A model generated the notes under the pieces. That model was not told the DNA's origin, did not search any database, and saw only the letters and a list, made by a program, of their open reading frames with translations. DNA of 64,000 nt from Bacteroidota bacterium (GTDB taxonomy: Bacteria > Bacteroidota > Bacteroidia > AKYH767-A > OLB10), in the NCBI GenBank assembly GCA_016713925.1, contig JADJOH010000008.1, positions 372,001-436,000 of the forward strand. Reading direction: 5' to 3'. The translations under genes were made by a program, and so were the position numbers. Positions 15,857 through 24,605 of this stretch are shown in pieces (position 1 is the stretch's first letter; every line of letters starts with the position of its first letter).

Positions 15857-18648
15857 CTTATTTCACGTTGAGCAATCTCGTTTTTCTTCATCAGATGCAG
15901 TACGTCTTCAGAACGTATAGGTAACCGTGTGATGCGAACTCCTACTGCATCATATATGGCATTGGCTATTGCAGGTATAACCGGATGCAAAGCTCCTTCA
16001 CCGCATTCTTTTGCACCGAAAGGTCCTTCCGGATCAATTGATTCTATAATATTCGTACTGAATTCAGGGGTGTCAAGTGTAGTGGGAATTTTGTAGTCGA
16101 GGAAATTATTATTAACAAGCAGGCCATTAAAATATTTCATCTCTTCACACATCGCCTGTCCAATACCCATATGCCAGGAACCTTCGAGCTGTCCTTCCAC
16201 AGCGAGAGGATTCAAGGCCTTGCCACAATCATGCGCACCCCACACCTGTAATAGTTTGACATGTCCGGTTTCCAGATCTACTTTTACCTCTGCAACACAA
16301 GCACCAAAAGAATAGGAGGGACTCAATCCGGCACCTGCACCTTTGAAATCGCCGCCCAACTTTGGTGAAATATATTTACCGCTTACATTGACTGCTCCTT
16401 GGCCGGCTGTAAGGATTTCAATGGCTTCAAGCCATTCCATGTGGATGGACTTATCATTGCTGAAAATGCAGTTACCGGAGAAGTTCAGTTCTTCCGGCGC
16501 TATTCCTTTTTTCACGACAATAGCACTGATAATTTCTTTTTTAAGGTTTTCAGCTGCATCCTTCGCTGCATTGCCGGCCATGAATGTTACCCTGGAAGAA
16601 TAGCTACCCAAATCAACAGGTGTTAAAAGCGTGTCTGCAGCCACTACAACTATTTTATCAGGAGAAATGCCCAGGACTTCGCCTACAATGATGGCTAGCA
16701 TTGTGTCGCTTCCTTGTCCAATATCATTGGCACCGGATGTGATCAGTACCCTTCCGTCAAAATCTACTTTTAAGTGCACCGTTGATTGCGGAAGTTCATT
16801 CCAAATAATAGGCAACGCACTGCCGCTGATAAAGAATCCGCAACCCACGCCGAGGCCATGGCCGTATTCCATTTTCCCGTGACGCGTATCCCATGAAGAT
16901 TGTTCTGCCACTTTTTGAAGGGACTCGCGGCTGCCGTTGGATGTTATTCGGTACTGGCCTACCGTTAGTGTATTTGAATTCAAAAAATTTTTCATGCGTA
17001 TCTGTACCGGATCCATCTTGAGCCGGTGAGCAATATCGTCGATCAGACTTTCTACAGCAAAACGGGAATTAACAGCTCCATGTCCACGCATTGCACCGCA
17101 TTGCGGTTTGTTGGTATATACACGAAAAGTTCTAAAGCCGAAATTGTCGAGTTTATAAGGCGCCTGTAATAAAACACCATTATAATAAGAAGTAACTACA
17201 CCGAAACTTCCGTAAGCCCCTCCATCAATGGCGATATCCGCATCGAGCACTTTAAAATTACCTTCTTTATCTGCACCTAATTGTAAAGTTAACCGGGATG
17301 GGTGCCGACCATGATTGGTCAAAAACACCTCTTCACGGGTTAGCTTCACCCTAACCGGCTTTCCTGTTTTACGAGCGATATGTGCTACAATAATTTCATG
17401 AGGAAAAGGATCTCCTTTACCTCCAAATCCGCCGCCTACATGTGGTTTGATTACCCGCACTCTATGAAGTGGAACTTCAAGTGTTTTTGCAAGTGTACGG
17501 TGAAGATAGTGCGTTACCTGAGTGGAGGAAACCATTGTCAGTCCATTTTCATCCCACCAGGCAACAGCAGCATGTGGTTCTGTAAATCCATGGTTGACAC
17601 CTTCCGTTTCAAAACTCATCTTACTGATGATTTCTGCCTCCTCTAATCCTTCCTGCTGATTTCCAAAACGGAGCTCTGCTTTTTTATGTATATTATTGTT
17701 TAGTTTACCATAGGAATGTATTCTTTCATTTTCACCGGCATCTGCTAATGAATCGTCGATGGTAAGATAGGCTTTGATAGGATCGTAATGCACTTCTATC
17801 AGACGGCAGGCTTCTTCGGCAATTGATTCAGTATCTGCTGCTACTGCGGCAACTATTTCACCAATGTATCTTGTTTTTTCTATTGCCATTGCCGGCTCAT
17901 CCTGTGAGATGGGTAGCACACCGAATTTTACCGGAAGCTCTAGGCCAACAGCAATGTAACGTACTCCATTAATATCTTCCGCTTTATCAGTATCTATTTT
18001 CTTTATGTACGCATGAGGATATAAACTCCTTACAAATTTTACATGTAATGCATCTTTTACCATGTAATCATCCGCATAATCGGCAGTTCCCTGCGCCTTC
18101 CTGCCGGCTTCAATGGAAGGACGACCCGTTCCAACTCCGTGTGTGGAAGGGGCTTCCTTATTCAGATTGTTGGATTGTATTTCCTTTTGCAAATCCTGTA
18201 CATACGCGGTCACCGCTTCAACTATTTTTTTGTATCCCGTACATCTACATACATTTCCGCTTAACGATTCCTTTATCTGTTCCTTGGTTGTTGAAGGATG
18301 TTTATGAATGTAATCTAACGAGGTCATAATCATTCCGGGTGTGCAAAAGCCACATTGGATGGCGCCCTTTTCTACAAATTTCTCTTGTAATGCATGAAGT
18401 TCCCCGTTTTGTGATAAGCCTTCTATTGTGGTAATTTCCGCATGGTCGAAGCGAAAGGCCGGTGTTATACAGCTCAGTACGGCTTCGTTATTCACGAGTA
18501 CTGTACAAGCTCCACAACTTCCTTGTGAACAACCAATTTTGGTTCCTGTAAGTCCTATTTTCTCCCTGATGACAGTTGACAGCATGTCATGCTCATTCGC
18601 AATAACGGTGTACTCTTTGCTGTTAACGGTGAGGTGAAGAATTTTCAT
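15853..18648 (-). CDS. 4-hydroxybenzoyl-CoA reductase-type catalytic subunit, [2Fe-2S] and molybdenum domains fused (HcrC-HcrA)
   Basis: A 931-residue fusion. Residues 1-160 are the two-[2Fe-2S] subunit: plant-type cluster Cys40, Cys45, Cys48, Cys60 and second cluster Cys99, Cys102, Cys134, Cys136. After a linker to about residue 170, the molybdopterin subunit begins (GVGTGRPSIEAGRKAQGTADY) and runs to the end, with GGGFGGKGD, AMRGHGAVNS and the active-site glutamate loop GAKECGEGA. In characterised 4-hydroxybenzoyl-CoA reductases these are separate HcrC and HcrA chains, so the fusion is unusual. Together with the FAD/[4Fe-4S] subunit it would form a two-gene enzyme converting 4-hydroxybenzoyl-CoA to benzoyl-CoA. 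Substrate is inferred from the partner subunit and context; another aromatic-CoA substrate remains possible. Confidence 0.83.
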   Translation of the reverse strand: MKILHLTVNSKEYTVIANEHDMLSTVIREKIGLTGTKIGCSQGSCGACTVLVNNEAVLSCITPAFRFDHAEITTIEGLSQNGELHALQEKFVEKGAIQCGFCTPGMIMTSLDYIHKHPSTTKEQIKESLSGNVCRCTGYKKIVEAVTAYVQDLQKEIQSNNLNKEAPSTHGVGTGRPSIEAGRKAQGTADYADDYMVKDALHVKFVRSLYPHAYIKKIDTDKAEDINGVRYIAVGLELPVKFGVLPISQDEPAMAIEKTRYIGEIVAAVAADTESIAEEACRLIEVHYDPIKAYLTIDDSLADAGENERIHSYGKLNNNIHKKAELRFGNQQEGLEEAEIISKMSFETEGVNHGFTEPHAAVAWWDENGLTMVSSTQVTHYLHRTLAKTLEVPLHRVRVIKPHVGGGFGGKGDPFPHEIIVAHIARKTGKPVRVKLTREEVFLTNHGRHPSRLTLQLGADKEGNFKVLDADIAIDGGAYGSFGVVTSYYNGVLLQAPYKLDNFGFRTFRVYTNKPQCGAMRGHGAVNSRFAVESLIDDIAHRLKMDPVQIRMKNFLNSNTLTVGQYRITSNGSRESLQKVAEQSSWDTRHGKMEYGHGLGVGCGFFISGSALPIIWNELPQSTVHLKVDFDGRVLITSGANDIGQGSDTMLAIIVGEVLGISPDKIVVVAADTLLTPVDLGSYSSRVTFMAGNAAKDAAENLKKEIISAIVVKKGIAPEELNFSGNCIFSNDKSIHMEWLEAIEILTAGQGAVNVSGKYISPKLGGDFKGAGAGLSPSYSFGACVAEVKVDLETGHVKLLQVWGAHDCGKALNPLAVEGQLEGSWHMGIGQAMCEEMKYFNGLLVNNNFLDYKIPTTLDTPEFSTNIIESIDPEGPFGAKECGEGALHPVIPAIANAIYDAVGVRITRLPIRSEDVLHLMKKNEIAQREIS

Positions 18649-18735
18649 TTTACGGAATGTTTTTGGCTTATGTTTTTTATTTGCTTATGGCATCACTCAA
18701 ACGGAATAGGATTACTTTTTTTACTTTCAGTGTAA

Positions 18736-19071
18736 TTAATTATTCAAACGTTTTGCAGATTTACGATGGGTGGGATTTTCACCACAAATGTTTATTCGGA
18801 GACCTGTACTTCCACTTTGTACAAATGTGACTGCGGACCACGAAACCCCGCCTATTGCAAATCTGCTGTTGTTATGCGTAGATTTATTTTTTCCGTCTGT
18901 AATATAGACTTTTATTTGTCGGTTAAGGGAAATTCCAAGTTCATTTGCTTTTGAACGAATTACATATTCGCTTCTGCCGAGTTCGTAAGCAATTAGTCCT
19001 GTTGGTCTGTTGCCTTTTTCCATTTTCTCTAATTTAGTAACACCATTGACTGTCCATTGTGTAAGTACCAT
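18736..19071 (-). CDS. Small helix-turn-helix-like protein with doubtful C-terminus
   Basis: A 111-residue ORF. The first 50 residues (WTVNGVTKLEKMEKGNRPTG, then YELGRSEYVIRSKANELGIS) look like a SANT/Myb-type or helix-turn-helix segment with the pattern IAxxLGRSxxxVxxKAxxLGI. Beyond about residue 65 the composition changes, and the DNA belongs to an imperfect palindrome, so the ORF probably runs through non-coding element sequence and the ancestral protein was shorter. It lies with the next gene in an island bounded by inverted repeats between the two aromatic operons. DNA binding is a guess from the N-terminal pattern. Confidence 0.45.
   Translation of the reverse strand: MVLTQWTVNGVTKLEKMEKGNRPTGLIAYELGRSEYVIRSKANELGISLNRQIKVYITDGKNKSTHNNSRFAIGGVSWSAVTFVQSGSTGLRINICGENPTHRKSAKRLNN
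18755..18866. repeat. Imperfect long palindrome (attC-like fold)
   Basis: GCAGATTT (18755-18762) is complementary to AAATCTGC (18859-18866). Inside that, GGTGGGATTTTC (18769-18780) pairs with GAAACCCCGCC (18842-18852) with a few mismatches or wobbles. The 112-bp element can fold into one bulged hairpin, and GTTATGC follows at 18871. Such geometry recalls integron attC sites, but the canonical core-site sequences are not clear, so this is only a structural resemblance. Confidence 0.4.
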
Positions 19072-19675
19072 TATTTTTTTGTGTCTTTGCTATAATCTCT
19101 TTTTTAATTTGGATAAAACACCCAATTTCCATTATACTCTTTCTTATAGGTACCTAACTTATTTCCGTACTTGTCTTTTTTAACAATGTTACCATTATAG
19201 TCTTCTGATAATGTGTATAAAATATTTCCAAAAGAATCTTTTACTACTTCGTCTCCATTATAATTAGTGGATTGCGTACTTTGTCTATTACCGTAATTGT
19301 CTTTAGTAACAGTGTTTCCATTGTAATCTTTGGATTCTGTTTTAATAACATTTCCGTACTTGTCTTTCCAAACAAAATCACCATTGTAATTAGTTGAACC
19401 TGTCGCAATAATATTTCCATATTGGTCTTTTGCAACTGTATTTCCATTATAATCCTTTGAATAGGTTATGTTTTGACTAAAACCAACAATTGTTGTTAGC
19501 GTCAATAGAAGTGTGATAATTATTTTTTTCATTTTTCAAAATTTTAAATCAATGCTTACTCTAAACAGTTTTCAGCGTCCCTTTGCCTTCTCTTATTTGG
19601 TGTCGGTTTATGCATTTCCGACTTTGGGTTGGTCAGCCCTTTTGACCGATACTTCTGAGAATTTACGCATAACAA
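18869..19675. mobile_element. Candidate two-gene inserted cassette with inverted-repeat ends
   Basis: TTGTTATGCGTAGATT on the plus strand at 18869-18884 recurs, with one mismatch, on the minus strand at 19660-19675. The pair encloses 807 bp containing most of the helix-turn-helix-like ORF and all of the 142-residue secreted repeat protein. No transposase or integrase is present. The island interrupts an otherwise coherent block of aromatic-degradation genes, and neither gene has an evident link to that pathway, which is why insertion is suspected. Confidence 0.4.
19104..19532 (-). CDS. Secreted protein of 21-residue YNGN/KDxYGN repeats
   Basis: A 142-residue protein with an N-terminal signal peptide (MKKIIITLLLTLTTIVGFSQ) and then five complete and one partial 21-residue repeats of the form xxxYNGNxVxKDxYGNxxxTx. 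The tyrosine/glycine/asparagine pattern resembles the YD/RHS type of extracellular beta-repeat, but the protein is far shorter than RHS toxins and has no toxin domain. Short exported repeat proteins of this type are common in Bacteroidota and uncharacterised. It shares a candidate cassette with the small gene at 18736-19071. Function unknown. Confidence 0.75.
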   Translation of the reverse strand: MKKIIITLLLTLTTIVGFSQNITYSKDYNGNTVAKDQYGNIIATGSTNYNGDFVWKDKYGNVIKTESKDYNGNTVTKDNYGNRQSTQSTNYNGDEVVKDSFGNILYTLSEDYNGNIVKKDKYGNKLGTYKKEYNGNWVFYPN

Positions 19676-19685
19676 TTTCTTCTCC

Positions 19686-20420
19686 TTAAATTCCTGCACC
19701 TATACTTTTGCCGCCATCAACATACATGGTCTGGCCGGTAATGAAATGTGTTTCCGGAGAAGCCAGAAAGGCAACGAGATGGGCAACATCGTTTACATGA
19801 CCAATACTCTTTGTGGGTTGTGCTTCAATCAGTTTTTGCAATACTTCCGTTTTCAGCGTTCGCGTGAGTGGTGTATCAATTAATCCCGGTGCCACAGCAT
19901 TTACATAGACATTGTATTTTCCAAGTTCTAAGGCAAGTACCCGCGTCAAGGCAATAACTCCTGCTTTGGAAGCGGCATAGTTAGATTGACCGGGGTTACC
20001 CAACCAGGCTCGGCTGGCAATATTTATAATTCGTCCCTGCCGTTGTTCCTTCATAATTTTTGAAACCGATCTGCACATGAGCCAGGTGCCTTTTAAATTT
20101 ACATCAATTACCTTATCAAAATCTTCAGTACTCATTTGCCAGATGACATGGTCTCTGATGATACCTGCATTATTAACCAACACATCAATTTTATTATTGC
20201 TCTGAACGGTATTCGATATTAATTTTTCAACAGACACTTCATCAGTAATATTACAATAGATGAATGTACAATGTTCCTTGCCCCATTCATCTTCCAGTAG
20301 ACGTCCTTTGTTTTCATCTTCATCAGCCAAAACGACAAAGAAACCATCACATTTTAAGCGCCAGGCAATGGCTTTCCCAATGCCACTAGCCGCACCTGTC
20401 ACTATCGCTATAGGTTTCAT
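19686..20420 (-). CDS. Short-chain dehydrogenase/reductase (FabG-like SDR)
   Basis: A 244-residue classical SDR with the cofactor loop TGAASGIG (8-15), NNAG near residue 87, catalytic serine in NIASRAW and the YAASK catalytic pair near residue 148, ending with the FITGQTMYVDGG motif of FabG-like enzymes. It reduces or oxidises a hydroxyl/keto group with NAD(P)H. It is the last gene of the long benzoyl-CoA operon, overlapping xdhC by 35 nt. In this context it might act on a hydroxyacyl-CoA intermediate, but Had and the fused 3-hydroxyacyl-CoA dehydrogenase already cover the known oxidation steps, so its substrate is open. Confidence 0.75.
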   Translation of the reverse strand: MKPIAIVTGAASGIGKAIAWRLKCDGFFVVLADEDENKGRLLEDEWGKEHCTFIYCNITDEVSVEKLISNTVQSNNKIDVLVNNAGIIRDHVIWQMSTEDFDKVIDVNLKGTWLMCRSVSKIMKEQRQGRIINIASRAWLGNPGQSNYAASKAGVIALTRVLALELGKYNVYVNAVAPGLIDTPLTRTLKTEVLQKLIEAQPTKSIGHVNDVAHLVAFLASPETHFITGQTMYVDGGKSIGAGI

Positions 20421-21210
20421 GATGATTTTTGTTTTGTGTAAATGAATTTAAAGACTTGCCATTTGCAGTAGCAAGAATTTTGGCGATGATACCTAACGCA
20501 ATTTCCGCCGGATTGTTTTGTCCCAGATCGTATCCCATTGGCATATCTACCTTGTTCAATTGCTCCTCGGTACATATGGCTTGTTGCAGGAATTGTTTTT
20601 TGGTAATAATCACTTTTCGACGACTGCCAATCATACCCAGATAGGCATGTGGCTTTTGGATACAATAGGACAAAATAGCCCGGTCATATTCGTGCTGATG
20701 TGTACAAATTACGATGTAGGTATGTCTATCAAACACCAGAAGTGGTAATGCCGCTTCATGCGATAAGGACAGTTTTGAAGCCGCCGGCAATTGTATGGAA
20801 TTGATAAATTCATCGCGTTCATCAATCACCATCGGTTGAAAATGCAGTTTGTTTGCAAAATCTATGATATGTTTTCCAATATGACCTGCTCCGAAAACCA
20901 GTAGTTGTCGATTAACAGGTAGGGAGTCGATAAATATTTTCATAGTTCCACCACAGCACATTTTTAAAGCAAGCAAATGGTATTCTTTTGTTTCAGACTT
21001 AGCATGTGAAATGAGTTGAACAGCATCATCGATTACTTGTTTTTCAACATTTCCTCCTCCAATGGTTCCATAGCTCCTTCCATCCTGCCATACTAAAAGT
21101 TTAGCGCCGGGCTTCATGGGTACTGAACCAACGGTTTCAACAACTGTGCACAGGGCAATTGCTTCGCGGCGTTTTACAGCTTGATCAGCTTTTTCCAAGA
21201 CATCATTCAT
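20386..21210 (-). CDS. XdhC/CoxI-family molybdenum hydroxylase maturation factor
   Basis: About 274 residues from the ATG at 21210 (MNDVLEKADQAV). The frame is open to 21255, but the shorter start leaves an 8-nt overlap with the upstream gene, matching this operon's style. XdhC features are ETVGSVPMKPGAKLLV, the GTIGGGNVE loop, a CCGG motif and a Rossmann segment VFGAGHIGKHI. XdhC-like proteins insert the sulfurated molybdenum cofactor into xanthine-dehydrogenase-family enzymes. Here the client is most likely the hydroxybenzoyl-CoA reductase at 14.9-18.6 kb. It lies directly after the MocA-like gene, its usual partner. Confidence 0.85.
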   Translation of the reverse strand: MNDVLEKADQAVKRREAIALCTVVETVGSVPMKPGAKLLVWQDGRSYGTIGGGNVEKQVIDDAVQLISHAKSETKEYHLLALKMCCGGTMKIFIDSLPVNRQLLVFGAGHIGKHIIDFANKLHFQPMVIDERDEFINSIQLPAASKLSLSHEAALPLLVFDRHTYIVICTHQHEYDRAILSYCIQKPHAYLGMIGSRRKVIITKKQFLQQAICTEEQLNKVDMPMGYDLGQNNPAEIALGIIAKILATANGKSLNSFTQNKNHHETYSDSDRCG

Positions 21211-21823
21211 GTTGAAAGTATTTCCCGTATTCTTCAATGGTGTTGATATTGGCAAGGATTTGTTTGTCGTCAGTCTCTACTGCTATGCGTGAACTTTTTG
21301 GTAAGAGCAATTGCATATTTGCATTCATATCCTTTTCATTAAACAGAAGAGATGCCATTTCAAAAGAGAGGAGAACAGGATGTCCGTTTTTACCATGGTA
21401 AACAGGTACGATATATTTTCCTTTCCGGTTGGCATTCATCATTTGCTCCAGTAAGGATTTTGTAGTAAATGGATTGTCCGGATTTTGCAAAAAAATACTG
21501 TTGCCTGATTGGATGGCCTTTATACCAAGAAGTACACTGGATAACTTCCCTTGATCTGGATGGGTGTTTATTAAAATTGTAACTTCTTTTGTCACTCCAA
21601 TTTTCGCAATCTGCTCTTTTGTCTCATGAGCAATACGATCATTGATAATTAATAGGATTTCAGTAATTCCGGCAGCGATATATTCATTCACCAGTTTTTG
21701 CAGGAAACTTTGGCTTGAATTGAAATTTAGAAAGGCTTTAGTCTTTCCAAAGCGTGTTGAATTACCGGCCATCAGGAAAATGGCTGAAAATTCAGGTGGA
21801 TTCAAACGCTCATTCGTTTTCAT
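21203..21823 (-). CDS. MocA/MobA-like molybdenum cofactor nucleotidyltransferase
   Basis: A 206-residue nucleotidyltransferase. The substrate-binding start IFLMAGNSTRFGKTKAFL is the LxAGxSxRFGxxK pattern of this family, with QNPDNPFT supplying the metal-binding aspartate near residue 117. MocA enzymes add CMP to molybdopterin to form the dinucleotide cofactor used by xanthine-dehydrogenase-family hydroxylases. The pairing with xdhC, and the presence of a hydroxybenzoyl-CoA-reductase-type enzyme nearby, fits that role. CMP versus GMP specificity is inferred from context. The start overlaps the preceding stop by 4 nt. Confidence 0.8.
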   Translation of the reverse strand: MKTNERLNPPEFSAIFLMAGNSTRFGKTKAFLNFNSSQSFLQKLVNEYIAAGITEILLIINDRIAHETKEQIAKIGVTKEVTILINTHPDQGKLSSVLLGIKAIQSGNSIFLQNPDNPFTTKSLLEQMMNANRKGKYIVPVYHGKNGHPVLLSFEMASLLFNEKDMNANMQLLLPKSSRIAVETDDKQILANINTIEEYGKYFQHE

Positions 21824-23820
21824 TGTCCGGTAAATACAACTTTGGTCCCAATTGAACTGAGTCCCAAAAGGGCGTCGTTTGTACTGAAGATGGAATTCAA
21901 TTTGTCAAGTTCGGACGAAGGTCCCATTCCCTTTTCAATAAGTTCTTCAGCAATGTGCATGGCGATAGGTGCTTTATATCCCATCAGTTTACCAATATGA
22001 TTAAGTTCAGTTTGCTCTATCCTACTATTTTGGCATTGGTGGGATATGATGGAGGTGAATGAATTTTCGGAAAACAAATCGGCATATGCTTTCCATTTGG
22101 CCGGTAAAGTCCTTATCATTTTGGTGGGAATCGGCTTTGTTCCTTCTGTAATATCAAACAAATCTTCAGCGGAAATAATAGCATCAACTATTCCAATCTC
22201 TTCCGCTTCTTTGGCAGAAAGCGTCTTGCCTGTCAAGATCATATATTTAGTGAGTCCTTTACCAATACGCTTCTGTGTACGTTGGGTTCCTCCTAAGCCC
22301 GGATATATTCCAATTCCTGTTTCAGGGAATGCCATGGTTGCTTTATCCACAGCAAGTATAACATCACCGCAAAGGGCGAGTTCAAGTCCGCCTCCAAGTG
22401 TCAGCCCATTCAAGATGACTACGACCTTTTTTGATGAAACATCTATTTTTTCGAATACAGAGTGCCCGAATCGGGTAAAATCTATGATTTTTTCCAGTGA
22501 ATGATTTTTAATATTCTTTACGAAAAATTTAATATCAGCACCTGCCACAAAGGCCTTTCCGGTCCCGGTAATAAATATCGTGTGAATAGAAGGATCCCAT
22601 TCGGCTTCTGAAAAGCAAGCCTCCAACTGTTTTATTACTTCTTCATTGAGTGCATTGAGCTCCTCTGGTCTGTTAAAAGTGAGAATGGCATGCCCTCCGA
22701 TTTTATTAATTAAAATGAATTCTTGTTTCCAAAGATCTGAAGATACAATGGGTGGTTTAACACCATATTGTCGTGCATAAGTATCCACGATCTGTTCTAC
22801 TTCTTTTGTGCCCGCTTTAATCATTAAATCAACCGGCCCTTTCCTCCATTTAAGTCCAATTTTTGCACCCTTGTTAAGATCTGTAGCAGAGCAGACACCC
22901 TCCTCAAGGATTTGAGAACAAATAAAAAATACTACCCCTGTCATTCGTAAAACCACTTTCCGCTCAATGTCTTCGTTAATTATTTGAGTCCTTGCAGCCG
23001 GAATATTCCAATTCAGTTTTTTCTTCACTTGTTCTACCAGTAAAGCGGACACCTTGTAGGATGTTCCAAATGCTTCCAATGTTTTCTGTGCATGTAGTGC
23101 AATAGGTATTCCTGTAACATTCATCAATTCAAAAGGTCCCATGCCTATTCCAAATGTCTTTTTACAGATCGTGTCTATTTCAACGATCGTACCTATTCCT
23201 TCCTCCAGAAGTTTCACCGCTTCGTTTAACCAAGGCACAAAAAATCGATTGATGGCAAATCCATATTTATCTTTAGTAATAATGGCATCTTTTCCGGAAA
23301 GAGCACTGAATTTTTTTACACTGTTTAAAGTGGCTGGATGAGTATGCTTACCGGGAATTATTTCAACCAGCCTGTTTTTTGCAGCATGATAGAAGTAATG
23401 TAAACCGATGAAGCGTTCCGGGTATGATACAAATGCTGACAGATCTGTAACGGAAAACGATGATGTATTTGTAGCAAGTATGGTTGTGGGTGAAACAAAT
23501 GAACTTAGAATTTTAAGTAAATCGCACTTTGCGTTAAAGTCCTCGTAAATAGCCTCAACAATGAGGTCACATTCTTGAAGTTTGTCAAGTGAGGTGGTAG
23601 TGGAGATGCGGTCAAGGAAAGTTCGAACCTGTTCTGTTGTAAAAACTTTTTTCTTTTCGCCATCCGACAACATATCCGAAATTCTTTTCAGCCCCTGCAA
23701 TACATAGGTTTCATCCCGGTCAGCAAGGATGACTCGGAATCCTTCCTGAATAAATTTCTGAGCCAATGCAGAACCCATAATACCGGCACCAACTACTCCA
23801 ACGGTGTGTATAGCTTTCAT
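21820..23820 (-). CDS. Bifunctional 3-hydroxyacyl-CoA dehydrogenase / enoyl-CoA hydratase
   Basis: A 666-residue fusion with the dehydrogenase first: NAD-binding VGVVGAGIMGSALA (8-21), substrate domain with NRFFVPWLNEA, and a second 3HCDH-like segment to about residue 375. The crotonase domain follows, with FNRPEELNALN, the oxyanion loop TGTGKAFVAGADIKFF and both catalytic glutamates (GGGLELALCGD and FPETGIGIYPGLGGTQR). This order is the reverse of bacterial FadB and matches archaeal-type crotonyl-CoA hydratase/3-hydroxybutyryl-CoA dehydrogenases. In the pathway it would oxidise 3-hydroxypimelyl-CoA to 3-oxopimelyl-CoA and may also act on later C4 intermediates. The start overlaps the dch stop by 4 nt. 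Confidence 0.85.
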   Translation of the reverse strand: MKAIHTVGVVGAGIMGSALAQKFIQEGFRVILADRDETYVLQGLKRISDMLSDGEKKKVFTTEQVRTFLDRISTTTSLDKLQECDLIVEAIYEDFNAKCDLLKILSSFVSPTTILATNTSSFSVTDLSAFVSYPERFIGLHYFYHAAKNRLVEIIPGKHTHPATLNSVKKFSALSGKDAIITKDKYGFAINRFFVPWLNEAVKLLEEGIGTIVEIDTICKKTFGIGMGPFELMNVTGIPIALHAQKTLEAFGTSYKVSALLVEQVKKKLNWNIPAARTQIINEDIERKVVLRMTGVVFFICSQILEEGVCSATDLNKGAKIGLKWRKGPVDLMIKAGTKEVEQIVDTYARQYGVKPPIVSSDLWKQEFILINKIGGHAILTFNRPEELNALNEEVIKQLEACFSEAEWDPSIHTIFITGTGKAFVAGADIKFFVKNIKNHSLEKIIDFTRFGHSVFEKIDVSSKKVVVILNGLTLGGGLELALCGDVILAVDKATMAFPETGIGIYPGLGGTQRTQKRIGKGLTKYMILTGKTLSAKEAEEIGIVDAIISAEDLFDITEGTKPIPTKMIRTLPAKWKAYADLFSENSFTSIISHQCQNSRIEQTELNHIGKLMGYKAPIAMHIAEELIEKGMGPSSELDKLNSIFSTNDALLGLSSIGTKVVFTGQ

Positions 23821-24605
23821 TTTATTTCAATTTTATAGGATTCCCATATCGGATTTCTTTTCTCAAGAAAGGCCTGAATGCCTTCATTGGCATCCGGCGT
23901 ATTCATGAGTTGATTTACATATAAATTTTCTAATTGCGGAAGGAAGTTCGATAATACATGATTGAATTTCACTCTTGCAGCCCTCACAGCATACCGCAAG
24001 GAGGTAGCGCTTTTTGGTATGAAATTAGTTTCAATCCATTTTTCGGTTTCGGTCAGCATACTTTCTTTATCTGCAAAAACTTCATTTAGTAAGCCCATAG
24101 CTTTCGCTTCATCAGCCGTTACAGTTTTTCCTGTAAGAAGGAATTCTTCTGCTCTTGCCAGCCCTATTTTTTCCGGTAGTATAATAGAAGCGGGAGGAGG
24201 AAATACACCTAAGATAATTTCCGGTTGACCCAGTTTTGCCGTTTTATCTGCAAACATAAAATTGCACATTAATGCCAATTCAAGACCACCGCCCAGACAT
24301 TGCCCACTGATGAGACAGGCTGTTGGAATGGCAAGGTCACGCAACGAGTAAAACAATTGATGAAATCCGCGAAGCATAGTAGGAGCCATTTCTTTTGTGT
24401 GCTCTTCTACGCTTGCACCAAAAGAGAAATGTTTTCCCCCACCTTCAAAGAGTATTAGCTTGAGTTCCGGTCTGTTCTTATAGTCGTTTAAGAGAGTCTG
24501 CAATTCCTCCATCATGAGATGATCAAGAATATTTCCTTTACCATCGTTCAGAAGGATTCGGGCAACCGTATTTTCATGCGTGTACCGGATGAGTATTTTG
24601 TTCAT
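23817..24605 (-). CDS. dch: Cyclohexa-1,5-diene-1-carbonyl-CoA hydratase
   Basis: A 262-residue crotonase-family protein. The subgroup signature is GKHFSFGASVEEHTKEMAPT, then SGQCLGGGLELALMCN and KLGQPEIILGVFPPPAS, which I recognise as the dienoyl-CoA hydratase of the benzoyl-CoA pathway rather than a general enoyl-CoA hydratase. It adds water to the diene produced by benzoyl-CoA reductase, giving 6-hydroxycyclohex-1-ene-1-carbonyl-CoA. It sits directly between oah and the hydroxyacyl-CoA dehydrogenase fusion with 4-nt overlaps on both sides, so translation is probably coupled. Had and Oah, the next two steps, are encoded immediately upstream. Confidence 0.9.
   Translation of the reverse strand: MNKILIRYTHENTVARILLNDGKGNILDHLMMEELQTLLNDYKNRPELKLILFEGGGKHFSFGASVEEHTKEMAPTMLRGFHQLFYSLRDLAIPTACLISGQCLGGGLELALMCNFMFADKTAKLGQPEIILGVFPPPASIILPEKIGLARAEEFLLTGKTVTADEAKAMGLLNEVFADKESMLTETEKWIETNFIPKSATSLRYAVRAARVKFNHVLSNFLPQLENLYVNQLMNTPDANEGIQAFLEKRNPIWESYKIEIK

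Noticed and set aside
19533..19685. Hairpins GGTCA/TGACC and GTCGG/CCGAC as a terminator or attC site
   Set aside because: The 5-bp stems lack a T-tract and clear core sites; too weak to call.
20429..20748. Plus-strand ORFs opposite xdhC
   Set aside because: They are shadows of the well-supported minus-strand gene and have no domain-like features.
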